Source of the DNA: Cryptomeria japonica
Lineage: Eukaryota > Streptophyta > Pinopsida > Cupressales > Cupressaceae
Assembly (NCBI RefSeq): GCF_030272615.1
Contig: NC_081408.1
Location: 405,923,389 to 405,987,388 of the forward strand
Direction: 5' to 3'
Length of the DNA: 64,000 nt
In this document: positions 34,638-46,151 of the stretch, piece by piece
How positions within the stretch are numbered: the first letter of the stretch is position 1
Layout: every line of letters starts with the position of its first letter
Program-made: the position numbers and the translations under genes
Notes under the pieces: model-generated
The model's database searches: none
The model's input: the letters and a program-made list of their open reading frames with translations, nothing else
Told to the model about the DNA's origin: nothing

Positions 34638-34896
34638 AGGCCAAAAAATCATTAAAAAATGTTATGTTTTTTTTTTGTTTTTTTTACTGCACTGTTTTAA
34701 GTGACTCTGGCCGGGTCATGACCCTCAGACTCGGCGAGTCAAGGAGTGACTCGCTAACTCGGCGAGTCAGGCGAGTCACGCCCCCTGACCCGTCCGAGCC
34801 CGGGTCAAGGTCACCGTGACCCGGCAGGGGTCACCCGGCCCGTTGACTCGCGTGACTCGCGTGATTCGCCGCAAGTCACGGAACTCTGAAATGAAA

Positions 34897-35972
34897 TGAA
34901 GAGGCCTATCCTATTGCCAAGTTGGTCGGAGCAAGAGGTGACAATTTTAAATGAATTGATGAGAGAAGTCATAAGTTTCTCCAGAGAATGGGTAGACAAG
35001 CAAATGAACAGATTAGTAGATGTGGGTGTTATCTTCACATAAGAGAAGATGAAACAGGAGGATTCTTCTTCAGAAGATGATCAGAGGATAGTTAGTGATA
35101 TAAGGATTCATGCAGATGAAGAGAGTCGAGCTCCAAAATGAAGGAAGAATACACCAGGAGAAACTAAGGCTAAGGGGAAGAATATTGAAGATGTAAAGAA
35201 GCGAAAGACAAGCGTTCCTTTGCCTCCCCTCAGCTTCTCGTCAATCAAGGAAATTGATACACCCGGACAGAATAGAGAATTCGAACAATATTCCAACACC
35301 GTGATTTTACCAGATAATACTCAGGATTTGCATGCCACAGCGCAATCCGCGCCACCAAATGAAGATGATGATCAGCCGGGATCTCCCATTGTCCTTTTGG
35401 AGGTTAGCTTGGAGAAGAATGTGTATGATTTGACTAAGGACAATGATGATGATGATGATGTTATCTCAACATTGAAGGAACTTGATCGAGAGATGTGTCT
35501 TGATGACGGGATGGAGATGATTGCTATTCTCGATTGGTTGATGAAGAGCAAGGAGAAAAGTAAGAAGATGATAGAGGCACAACCTATTGATGATTACTTA
35601 GCCAAGAGCAATCAGGAGAGAGAGCCTAGGAGGGCTGAGATACTTTCACACATAGTCAGAGATGAGACTAGAATGCGGATTGCATAAGTGGCCGTCCCTA
35701 TTGGTGATGTGATTATGGATGATGCTACTCCAATGGATTTCCAAATCACTTTGGTTCACCTTGGACGAACTACGAAAGAGCAAGAGTTCCAGGAACTCAA
35801 TGATATAGTTCAAGTAATCAATGCAAGGGTGGATAGGGAGATTGAGGAGAAAGAGAAGTATAAAGAAGAGAATATTAGACTTAAGGAGTATATTGCAGAG
35901 ATAAGGCGCGAGAATCCCACCTTTGTTTCCCCTATTGTGGTTGATCATGGACTTCAACTGATTCTGAGGCAG
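34897..35972 (+). pseudogene. ORF X, part 2
   Basis: After the hAT the frame resumes with EMKRPILLPSWSEQEVTILN. A charged region follows (PLPPLSFSSIKEIDTPGQNR; 35220-35687), then after TAA the block ending DDATPMDFQITLVHLGRT and the coiled-coil-like IEEKEKYKEENIRLKEYIAE (35688-35940). It is cut by the LTR-like unit at 35973. Overall acidic with poly-D near 35445. Family unknown. Confidence 0.5.
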
Positions 35973-36387
35973 TGTTGTGACGTTTTCACACATCGCCCCA
36001 TTGCAAATGGGGACCCATGTTTTTTGTTCGTTTTCGCTTTGCTTTTTTAGGGTTTTGTTAGTCAGTTAGTCGTCTGGATTTAGGGTCAACCCCTAGGGTT
36101 TTAACTTTTGTCTTTTCAAGCCAGAATCCAGTCGTTTTGAGAGCTTTTTGAGCTTCCTTTTCTAGGATGCAAATTTTGAATACAATGAATTCGCCAGAAT
36201 GGTCTAATTTTCAATTGGAATGTTGATGCAGAGCTTAAATTTATGTGAATTTTTGTCCAATTGGATATTTTTTGACCAAATTTTGACATTTTTGATTTTT
36301 GATCCTAGGCATTTCAAATGATTTGTTTTCGCCTTGTGAAGTGTTAAAATGTGTAAAATCATGTTATTTTGGCTTGTAGGAGCAAAA

Positions 36388-38432
36388 TCGCTCCTGTCCC
36401 TTAGTGAAGGACGGGGGCTCGTTTTCAAATATTTTACTATTCCTGCAGGGTCAAGATGAATTACGAATTGGAAGTGATGGAGAAAGGCGAGATCTTTCCA
36501 TTGAATATAAATTGAAGATTTTCATGAGCACAGAAATGCCTCCAGGGGAAAAATCGCTCCTGTCCCTCAGTGAAGGACCGGAGCTATAAATCCAATTTTG
36601 CTTTGTCCTTGCAAGATTTTAACGTCTTGACGATGTGAAAAGGTCCAAAGAGGTACATTTTATCAAATGAATATAACTTGAAGCGCTGTCGGGGAGATCA
36701 ACAGGATAACATGTCCGGCTTGAGTAAGGTCCTGATCCTGAAATTTGGCTAAGTCTGGAATGTCCTGATCCTGAATTTGACTAAGTCTGGAAACTGAAAA
36801 AACCTCCAAAAACTAGATTTTGCAATATAACTCCTGGAGGTCTGAAACCACTCTCAAACATCCTGAAAGTATATATGGAATATAACTTAAAGTATAAGAA
36901 AGAAGAAACATAGAAGAAACTTAAAGTATAACTTAAAGTATCCTGATCGAGAGTGCGAAAAGTCAAATTTCGCTCGTGTCCTTCTCCAAGGGTCCAGAGC
37001 GAAAAAGCGCTCCTGTCCCTCTCCAAGGGACCAAGGCGAATCGCTCGTGTCCCTCACCAAGGGTCCAGAGCGAAAATGCTTAGTTGAGCCATTCCTGACC
37101 TTGTTTGGACGAATCGAGACATCAAAGGCATGATGAAGGACGAAATGAGCATGATAGAGCATCCAGACTTGATCAAAAACGATGAAATGATGAAGTTTTT
37201 GCCTAGAGGGTCAAATTCGCTCCTGTCCCTCACTGAAGGACCAGAGCGAAATTCTTCATAAGGTACGATCTGGGCAAAGATCAAGCAAATTTTACGTTCA
37301 AAGGCAAGAAAAGAGGTAAAATGAACTCATTGAAGATAAATTGAAGATTATGAAACGCCAACAAGGGACCAAAATGCTTATGTTCGCTCCTGTCCCTCAG
37401 GGAGGGACCAGAGCGATTTTTGTCTACGATGAATTTCTTGCCAAGTTACAATGAATTCCAAGGCATGGACAAATGAAAGGGGACATTACGAAACCGTTGA
37501 AGATAAATTTGGAAGCTGGCGAAGTGTGATGGAGACTACAAGTACAAATTCGCTCCTGTCCCTCTCCAAGGGACCAGGGCGATATGATGATTATATTGTC
37601 GTCCCTCCAAGATCAGGACACTCCAAGGCGAAGAACAAGGTACCAAGGACGTTTCGAAGCATCTCCATCAAGCACAAAGTTACAAGGATCGCCACATTGA
37701 GGGATTTGCTCTAAAATATCCTAATTCGCTCCTGTCCCTCAGGAAGGGACCAGAGCGAAATTTCCATAAAGACCAAGATTTTGAAAGTTTAACAAGTATC
37801 AAGCCACCAAGAGGAATCAAGGGATGTCATTTCACGCATTGAAGGTAATGGCAAGTTGAAGAACGCACGGACAAGCTCAAAAACTTGAAGTTCGCTCCTG
37901 TCCCTCAGGAAGGGACCAGAGCGATATTGATTATATTGGCCAAGTCTCTCAAAATTTACGTCAAGCCAAGGTTTTGCAAGATGGTAAAAGGTCTAAGGCG
38001 TCTTTTGAAGGTGATATACCAAAGTGTTGAACGTTAAAATGCTACCAATTTGCACAAAGAGCCTATATCGCTCCTGTCCTTTGGACAAGGACCAAAGCGA
38101 TTTTTACTAAAACACTCATGTTCCGTCAAAACCAAGACAAGGCAAAGATAGGCACGGTCAAGGACGTCCTTTGGAAGACAATGAATGAAGAACAAAGATC
38201 AAAAGTTTGCAAATTTGAGCCAGGACACTAGGATCGCTCCTGTCCCTCAGGAAGGGACCAGGGCGATATTACATCCAAAGGCACTCATTCACACATGCAA
38301 GTCAATCTAACTCAAAGGACCCAGCTAAAATGGCGATTTGGACGTAAGGATGAAGACCTTGGACGTAAAAATTGCAAGAATCATGACCAAATTGATGGAT
38401 CGCTCCTGTCCCTCAGTCAGGGACCAGGGCGA
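36388..38432 (+). repeat. phased hairpin array (13 copies)
   Basis: A 33-bp imperfect palindrome, TCGCTC..GTCCCT....AGGGAC..GAGCGA, recurs with starts at 36388, 36554, 36970, 37006, 37041, 37217, 37384, 37550, 37726, 37892, 38068, 38234 and 38400. Apart from the cluster of three near 37000, spacings are 166-167 or 176 bp. The sequence between hairpins is much more diverged (traces such as CAAGGCGAAG and TTGAAGATAAATT are shared), so the palindrome is the conserved part of an old satellite-like repeat. Confidence 0.9.
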
Positions 38433-38748
38433 TGAGGTACGTATCTTCTCACTTTTTCATTTTGGTGCTTAAAACACATTTTTTAAATTTATTTAAATGC
38501 TAACAAAATCGATATTTTATTAAAAATAGCATTTAAATATTGCGCTTAATGTTAATTAATTATTTTGCCTTGTAAAAATCGAATTTGTCAATTTAAATGA
38601 TAAAGGCATTTAATTAATTATTTATTAATTAATAAAAATCAAGAGGAGCGCTTAGATAGGGAGGTCGGCCTTTATTATTTAATTAAAATCGTTTAAAAAT
38701 TGCTTTATTTCACAAAAGTCGGCCTTAGGGTGGATGATGAGAGGCGCT

Positions 38749-38755
38749 TATATAA
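38749..38755 (+). promoter_or_regulatory. first TATA box of unit H3
   Basis: TATATAA in GCGCTTATATAAGGGAGG, after GTCGGCCTTAGG. It matches the promoter contexts at 1784 and 20092. Confidence 0.6.
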
Positions 38756-39833
38756 GGGAGGTGAAAGATTTTTATTTTCACATTATCATTTTTATCATCT
38801 CAAGTGCGATTTAAGGAAGACAAAGGGAGAAGTGCGAAGTTGTGTTCAAGGTGGTGCGAATTTCATTTCAAGCTAGGAGGTGCGAATTTATATCCAAAGG
38901 AAGGCGTTAGTACTATCCAAGGAAGTGCGAACTTGTCCAAGGCATTGGAGATCACGTCAAGGATATACTAAAGGTGGCGAAATTGCTATTTTGAAGAGGA
39001 GATCACGTTGAAGACCATCCTAAGTCAATTTTGCCTAGGCAATTTTTCTCATTTGCATTCTAGAGTTAGCTCTCTCCTGAGGTATGGCGATATTGGTTTT
39101 ATTGTCTTGATTTTGAATTGTTCATCGTCATTTCCTTAATTTTGGATTTTGGAATTTTGTTTTGCCTTAGCTCAGTCTTTTTTAGGAAATGATTAATAAA
39201 GGACTTATCATTAAGTTTCCTAAAATTTGCTCTCTAATTTATGTTATGTATTGCAAAATCATGGTACTAATTTTGAAATGTTGTGTAGGCATCAAATGGA
39301 GGTCTCTTCAAGGACGATCAAGCCGGATCAAGGACGGTCTTCATCAGGACGATCAAGCCAGGACAAGGGCGACCTCTTCCAATCCAACGTTCCAAGGCGA
39401 GGTACATCATCTTCTTGCACATCAAGGACGCAAGGAGTTAGAACAAGGGCTCGTTGAAGAAGCAAAATAGTTCCAGATGAATTAATTAAAGCAAGCTTCT
39501 CAACAACATCAAGTTGAATATCTACCAAGTTCCAAGTGTCAAATGAGGTGGCGTCCTAGTCATCATTTCTCCAATCAGTGAAGTCCATCTCAGCATGTCC
39601 AGATTCAATATACTTAACTCATGGAAGGTGGCACAAACTCCGATGTACCTACCCCGGCTATCCATTGGTCGATTTTTCTAAAAGGGACATGTGTCCAAGC
39701 AATACAATTTTATCATTGGTCAAACATTAAATGTTATGTAATGGTTGTAACAAACCCTAATTAGGGTTTTCATTGTAAAATCTTGGCCATTGATCTTGAA
39801 TTGATCTAAGCCATCAAATTGTATTGTGGGCAC

Positions 39834-39840
39834 TATATAA
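39834..39840 (+). promoter_or_regulatory. second TATA box of unit H3
   Basis: TATATAA in GGCACTATATAAGCCC, followed by CATTTCATTTGTAA. The homologous place in the LTR tail at 41563 is TCTATATAAAACCC...CTCATTTGTAA. Confidence 0.6.
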
Positions 39841-40692
39841 GCCCAGGCATTTCATTTGTAAAAAAAAAAATTAGCAAGAATTAGAGAGAGATAGTATAGA
39901 AATAGTTGAAAGTAGTTAGTAGATAGAGAGTAGAATAGGAGGACAAGGCAAGAAATTGTTGCCATTGATTGTAAACAAACTCCATTTTCATTGAAGTAAT
40001 GGTGAAATATGTCGTTTTCTTGCAATTTGCATGGTTTCTTGTTGAGTCTTCAATCTTAGATGGTAGATGATTAGATGAATGGAGGAAATGTGATTGATTA
40101 ATGGTGGAATTCGTATATCCATACTACTAGCAGTTTGTTGATTGCAAACTTGCCTTGTGTAGTCAACTGGAATCGTTCAGCTTAAGCTCAATTTCAAATT
40201 GTTGCCTCTTCATTGATATGCATCAACTTGGATGGTATCTATGCCTGCGGTGATGATTTGAACATCATAAAGCTCCCCTTAGAAGATTGCACTAGCCTTG
40301 TGTAGATGTTCCATTGATGTCAAAACAAGATCTAGTTAGAGTTTCATCAAAAATCAAGTCATTGCTCCTACATTCTTAGTATTAGGATTAGATCCTCTCT
40401 TCGCCCTTATCCTTTTTTCATTTTTCAAATCTAAGTTAGTAAGAGCCTGTGTCCAGCAAAGCAGATCGGAAGTTCAATCATCACATGTAAGTCCCCTTGT
40501 GATTCCAGCAAATCACATCATACCACTGGAGCTTGTCCACACGTAGAGACCCTACATCAAAGAACCTTGGAGTCTACCTAACTGATCCTTTACGCGAATC
40601 TTCAGCAGTTAGAGACTATTTTCTCAAGAGAGGATAAGATACCTATTGGTATTTTATTCTGTGTATGGTTGTGTATAAAATACACGTCAACA

Positions 40693-41425
40693 GGCAGCAA
40701 GGGATACACTACAGGAATTGGGACAATGAATTGAAGATGTAAAGAAACAGGCGAATGATTTCCTTACTCAATTTGTCCAGGCATTTGATTGGACAACGAC
40801 ACTTATATTTAGGATACAGTATTTGGAGGGAGTTTGGGATGAATTCCAGCCTATTCAGGAGAAGACTATTCCCCACCTCAAAGTTTTGAAGAGTATTCCT
40901 ATGTCCACATTGATCAGGGAAGGGGTTGTACATGATGGAGATAGATATGATCTCCGTGGTTGGTATTGTTCATTGGCCATGAAGAAATCCACTTACGAGC
41001 ACACACGCAAGGATTGTGCAGAGATGGAAGGATCGATTCAGGATATACAATCGAGGATCCTTGCATCTATTGAGGAGTTATTGGGAGTAGATGTCAGTGC
41101 TGCCAGCGGTCTACACTTAGAAAAATTGAGAGATAAAATGAAGTTCATGTACTTCAATCAGTTGGATTCTTTGAAGAAGAAATAGATAGATGATTTGGTT
41201 TCCTTGTTGATTCATGTCCATAATTCATAGAAGCTTATGCCAGATTGAGAGAACACTTTACATGCTTGTTCTGATGCGTTGGATGTGATTGATGTGTAGC
41301 GAGATGTTTTGCCTAGCATTTCCTTGGAGAAATTAGATTCTGTATTGGCCAGATTCCTAGAATATGCTGTGAGAGAAAGAGATGGAGGCCAAAATCTTCA
41401 AGAAGATTCCTTACTTGATGATTAG
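40693..41425 (+). pseudogene. ORF X, part 3 (C-terminal)
   Basis: It resumes directly after the GGCAG duplication. The main frame reads YLEGVWDEFQPIQEKTIPHL to KFMYFNQLDSLKKK (40823-41185), ended by TAG, with further in-frame remnants (ISLEKLDSVLARFLEYAVRE) to about 41425. Helical, charged, no recognised domain. Splicing out the insertions at 33440 and 35973 restores the order of parts 1-3, not an intact frame. Confidence 0.5.
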
Positions 41426-41447
41426 GCATTATTTCGTTGGACCATAT

Positions 41448-42393
41448 GTTGGTGGCTCCATTTTTTATGTAAACCCTAATTAGGGCAACTTTAGGGCATT
41501 GTTGGCATGATCTTGGCCCTTGATTTTAAATGAATCTTGGCCATTCATTTCTTTTGAGACTCTATATAAAACCCATCGTCTCTCATTTGTAAGAGAGAGA
41601 TTTTTGAGAATTGTTAGTATATACTGCAGATTTGAATACAAATCATTGTTCGACTTGATGGTGATTTTTGTTTAAGTGTTGTGTGCATTTGTGATTCTCA
41701 TTGCCTCCAAATTAGATTAGAATTTGCTTTCCAGTATTTTTAGATTGAATGAAAGAATTTGTTGAACGCATTTGTGTGGAATCCATTAGTCCATACCACT
41801 AGCCCCTTGCTGATTGTAAGTGTGCCTTGCATGGTCAACTAGAATTTTATGTGCACTTAACTTCAATTGTTATACGTCCATTGTTATGAATTAACTTGAA
41901 TGGTATCAATGTTTGATGGTAATGATTTGAACATCTTTGAAATATACCTTAGATGATTGCATTGAGCTTGTGTCAAATTGTTCGATTTGATGATGAGACC
42001 TTGCCCAGTAGGATTCCATTCAATCATTCACTCTTTTCTTGCATTCTATGCTTTAGAATAGAACTCCTAAACCCAATTCCTTTTGCCTTTTTTTAAGAAA
42101 TCTTTGTTAGATTAGACCAAGAGCTGAATTGCAAAATCCTAAGTCAGCATTCCTATTCCAAATTCGATTCATGAGAAGTCTCCATATTGAATAATTATGT
42201 AAGTCCCCGAATGAAAACAACTTTTCACATCAACCATTGAGTTACCTACATGTCAAGAACTGACCGTAGAAACCTTAGAATCATCATATGAACTTCTAGT
42301 GGTCTTAGCATACAAGGTGATTTTGTTCAAGAGAGGGTAAAATACTTTGGTATTTCATTCTGTGTTCATATGTGCGTAAAATACACATCAACA
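41448..42393 (+). repeat. LTR tail homologous to the end of unit H3
   Basis: From TGTTGGTGGCTCC to ATACACATCAACA. It shares with 39740-40692 the block AACCCTAATTAGGG, the TATA context (TATATAAA at 41563-41570), ATTTGTAA, GTCCATACCACTAGCC/ATCCATACTACTAGC, and the end CGTAAAATACACATCAACA. It lacks the start motif and hairpin array, so the U3 part is deleted or belongs to a shorter relative. It may be the 3' LTR of the ORF X element. Confidence 0.6.
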
Positions 42394-43761
42394 AATCCCC
42401 ACACCTAGGCTCAATGACTTTAAGTTGTTTTTAAAGATGTTCTCATGTGGTCCTCCAAGTTAGGAATTATTAATAATTTTTATTAAGTTATTGGTGCACA
42501 TGAAAGTGAAATAAAATAAAGTTAAAAATTTTAATCCCACATGTCCTAGAGAAGAGGGGTGATTCCTTGAGAAAAGCTATAAAAGCAAGTTTGAGAGGCT
42601 CATTTGAACATGCTATTATTTTGATAACGAAGCGCCGCTGAAATATTTTCAAAGACTTGCTTCGTGGTTGTGTGCCTCCTAGCTTCTTCCAATTTCAAGT
42701 TTGAAAGATAACTCCTAGTTGATTGTGGTGCAGCTTCATCCAAAGGTTGCCAAGGTTTTCCAATGGAGATTTTAGTTTTGAGTGGATTCAATGTTTTCTA
42801 GTTGGTGTGTGAGTGGTGTTTGTTTTTGGAGTGTAAAAACCCTAGTTGTTGATTCAAGTTGGTATTCATACTGTCTGGAGGTTTGATCCGATTTTTTTGG
42901 GTATTGGATCATTCTTTTCCAAAGATCCGGGCGCTCTTATGACCAAGGTTTCATGCTTTTTGATGAAGAAATTGATTTTTGCTGTTGGTCATACCATCTT
43001 GCCTGGGCTGCATTGGGATCTGTGCCATCTCCATAGCTGTTGCTTGGAACTTGGGATTGGATGGAGGTTGGATGCCTAGCCTTTATGGTGTCTTTGCTTT
43101 CAGTTGAGCTATTTCAGAGAAGAATCGAGGGAGAATGATCATTTGAAGCTTTCTTGGATTGCTGGTTGAAAAAATCAGTTTGCAACTATTGCATATCAGA
43201 TTGGGTATTGTTGTTCTAAACTCTTGTTTATCATCATAATTTATCAGCATTGAGTTTGGATTTGTTTCTCTAACTTCTTGAAGCATAGTAGCAGCGTTTT
43301 CTCATGATGCTTCAATGTTAGGCTTATTGTAATTCGCTGATTTAGTAGTACTAAATAATGCTCTTTAATTTTCAGATTTTGAAGCTAATATTGTTACCCA
43401 TTGAACAAGTGGAAGTTGTTTGGTTCACCGCCAGTTTCTTATTTCATTACTTTCCAGCATTTTTTATTAGTACTCTCGCTGAATAAGTGCTTGAGTTTAG
43501 CTTTTGTTTTGCCCGTTGAGAAGCGGAACTGGCTGGTTACACCACCGAGTCTTTCTTTCAATAAGCCTTTAGTTAATCTTTGTAATACCCACTGAATAAG
43601 TGGAAGTGGCTGGTCATACCGCCAAATGTAGTGCTCTTTCCATGTTATATCTTATACTCCCATTGCACAAGTGGTCGAGATGGTTTACTTTGCTTATTGC
43701 TAACGCTAATGGGTACTAGTGTTGTGTTAAAAAATGAGAAAAAACTAAGGGGGTTATGTCA
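42394..43761 (+). repeat. LTR (partial 5') before acidic-ORF element
   Basis: TATAAAA lies at 42578-42584. Four drifted copies of a unit around CCCATTGAACAAGTGGAAGT and GGTTACACCACCGAG start near 43397, 43511, 43589 and 43661. It ends GGGTTATGTCA, one base before a PBS. Its start is not resolved. Confidence 0.55.
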
Positions 43762-43762
43762 G

Positions 43763-43774
43763 TGGTATTAGAGC
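43763..43774 (+). other. PBS (one mismatch)
   Basis: TGGTATTAGAGC differs from the initiator-Met primer site by one C-to-T change. It sits one base after an LTR end, as in the gypsy element at 24905. Confidence 0.7.
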
Positions 43775-43824
43775 ACAGATATTCCTGCCATCTTGTGCTT
43801 TCAACAAAAATTCAGAATTTAATA

Positions 43825-45292
43825 ATGGGTTCATATGAGCAAAAGATTAGAGAAGAAATTCTTAGCATGTTTGAGGAATATGATACATTTCCTCAACCTA
43901 TTAAGGAAGAATTACCTTTCAATAGTTTCATGAACCATCATTCGAGATTATGCTACAAAACTGAGTTTGCAAAGAGAAAGTATCACATGAAAGCTTTTGA
44001 TCTATTTGCCCAAGAAGGGGATAGAAAAACTACAAGTGAGGAGTTTGATAATGTTGATGATGATTCCTATGACATGCATGGACCTACCATTGCTGAGTTT
44101 GCCATTCAAGAAGAAGAAAAATCAGTAGTTGAGGTTGTGCATGATGAGTTCCTTAATGTTCCTTATGGAGCTAGTGACGGTGTTGAATACATTCATGTGC
44201 TTCCAGAGGAAGAGCAGATGAAGATTGAGATCAGCCACAAGGAAGTATGAATTCAGTTGGTTCCCCTATAATTGAGCCTAGCATTGTTTCATCACCTTCA
44301 CCTCATCCGGGCAAGGAATCAAACCATAGTTTAGGATTTGTTGAGTTACATGATGTTCATACACATGATGGAAACTCAAAAAATTTGGAATGTAGTGAAA
44401 AAAAAGGCTTAGATCACACATCCCTTGAGCAGAGTAATCAACAATGTTGCATTTGGGATTTGGGTGTGATGGATCCTACATTTGACATAGATCTCTTTTG
44501 TAATGGACCTATTTATGACTGTACTGCAGACCCAATTTCTTCTTACCAATTAGAAATGAAGAATGGTACTAATAACAGTGCCGATGTAGAAAACATCTTT
44601 TTAGATTTTTGCAACAGCAGCTCCAAATTTGTCCTTCATCATGAGGAAGCATCCTTTTCAAATGAAAATAATAATGTGCTTGAGTCTTCCAAGATTGGTA
44701 CTCAAATTGCGGATGTTAAACATGAGGAAAAAGATAGAAATCCAGATTGCTTTTGGGGTGATTTTGCAACAGCAATTGAAGAGGAGCGTTAGGTTACAAA
44801 ATTTGAAGAAGATGGCCTAACTGAAGAAGAGAGTATGTTGGAGTGCCAGGATGTCTCCAATGAAGTTCAAGTAACTTCATATGATGTGGAATTGTCTCAA
44901 AAATATGATGTAGAAGCAGTCTTAACCTTGCATACAGATCAAGCCATCAAAGAATTTGAGGCCTATGATGAAATTGACAACACTATTGAAGGATTTGTTG
45001 AACCATATGAGATTCTTAGCAGCAGATATCTTATGCATGATTGTGATTTGGAGGCAACAAACAGTAACTTGGGAGGTCCCAAATTTGATGAGGAAATGGA
45101 TACATTTAAGGATGCCTACATGGTAAATTTAGAAATGGAAAAGTTTAGCAGGTTGTTGAATGGAGATTCATGTTATGAATTTGAAAATATTGCAGCTAAT
45201 GATGAAGTACCCAATGACCAAGAGGCTGTCCTATTTTGTGATTCTAAAATATACCAAGATGACTGTTGTCCTCATTTTTTTATTTTCAAAAC
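43825..45292 (+). pseudogene. acidic ORF of a non-autonomous retroelement
   Basis: It follows the PBS. ATG at 43825 starts GSYEQKIREEILSMFEEYDT. The frame stops at TGA 44248, continues in another frame (44247-44792; VGSPIIEPSIVSSPSPHPGK) to TAG, then the same frame runs on (44835-45292; YDEIDNTIEGFVEPYEIL) until a long LTR-like unit cuts in. The product is very acidic with no Gag, zinc knuckle or enzyme motif. It resumes at 48822. Family unknown. One frameshift and one nonsense mutation are visible. Confidence 0.5.
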
Positions 45293-45889
45293 TGTGACAA
45301 CCCCTACAATTTTTTTGCTTAAAATGTGTTGTTTTTGTCTCCAAGGCACGTTTTACGAGGTGCAAAACTCACATTTGTTAGTGTCAAATCATTGGGGAGT
45401 GTCTTTGCCATCATTGTCCAAGTTTTGGTGAGTTTTGGTCTTATTTTTCCTAACTTTTTGTGCAATTTCGAGTTTCAGAGCTGTCACTGCAGCTTGAAGA
45501 TTTTACTCTTAAGGCATGCTTCCTGAGGCAAAAACTTTGCTTCTTGTTGAACTGGACTGTTCTTCGATTCATCCTCGATCTGCATTTCAAATTTCATCGC
45601 ATTTTGAGTTCGTTTGCTATGTCTTTCCTTCAAAATCGGGTTTTATTCTCTGGACTACAAGTGGAAAATTTTCTTTCCTTTGCAAGTTAAGAGTTTTCTT
45701 TGGTTTTAGTGTTGTAGTGGTTTTTTCTAGCAATTACAAGTGCACTTTATTTAAAACTTGTAACTTGTAACTTGCTTTTTATTTCCCCTTCCCCTTTTTG
45801 TCTTTTAAGTTGTTTGTAGGAACTTTTCAGACAAATTACAAGTTTAATGAGAACTCATAACTTTTCATAAAAGTTCTTACTTTGTGCTT

Positions 45890-46151
45890 TTAAGTTGTAA
45901 TAGGCGTTTTATTTCTCTATGACAAGTCTTTTTAAGTTTTTAAAGTGTTTTTTATGTCTTATGTTTACTTGTAATGGAAATTTTATTCCTTTTAGTTGTA
46001 ATAGGGATTTTATTTCCCTATTACAATTCTTTTTTATTTATGTTGTGTTATTTTAAACTTGTAATGGGGATTTTATTTCCCTATTACAAGTCTTTATGTT
46101 CCTTTATGTTTTTAAAACTTGTAATGGGGATTTTATTTCCCTATTACAAGT
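45890..46151 (+). repeat. ~60-bp-spaced hairpin array
   Basis: The palindrome ACTTGTAATGGGGA-loop-TCCCTATTACAAGT appears at about 46056 and 46116, exactly 60 bp apart, with variants near 45994 and 45890. The stem is about 14 bp with one G-T pair. More distant TTGTAATTGCAAG-type words continue to 47945. Confidence 0.85.

Larger units (their letters stand above)
33440..34888 (-). mobile_element. non-autonomous hAT element (1449 bp)
   Basis: 8-bp target duplication AAATGAAA (33432-33439 and 34889-34896). Imperfect terminal inverted repeats CAAAGTTCCCAGACT and CAGAGTTCCGTGACT. Subterminal regions are full of GACTCGG/CGAGTC words. A minus-strand coding remnant, the C-terminal tail of a transposase, lies at 33822-34080. 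It also contains a G-rich block and a run of GC hairpins. It interrupts ORF X. Confidence 0.85.
35973..40692 (+). mobile_element. 4.7-kb LTR-like unit H3 (probable giant solo LTR)
   Basis: TG...CA termini (TGTTGTGACG to CACGTCAACA) with exact 5-bp target duplication GGCAG at 35968-35972 and 40693-40697, splitting ORF X cleanly. Order: shared start motif with a CCCCATT-GCA-AATGGGG hairpin; array of 13 hairpins (36388-38432); AT-rich block; TATA box 38749; second TATA box 39834; tail ending in ATAAAATACACGTCAACA. No PBS, polypurine tract or coding domain inside. The simplest reading is a solo LTR of 4720 bp. A non-autonomous element whose own LTRs I missed is the alternative. Confidence 0.8.

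Noticed and set aside
36388-38432. CRISPR-like array (palindromic repeats at regular spacing)
   Set aside because: Spacers are 130-145 bp, repeat copies vary, there are no cas genes, and the array lies inside an LTR-like unit in plant DNA.
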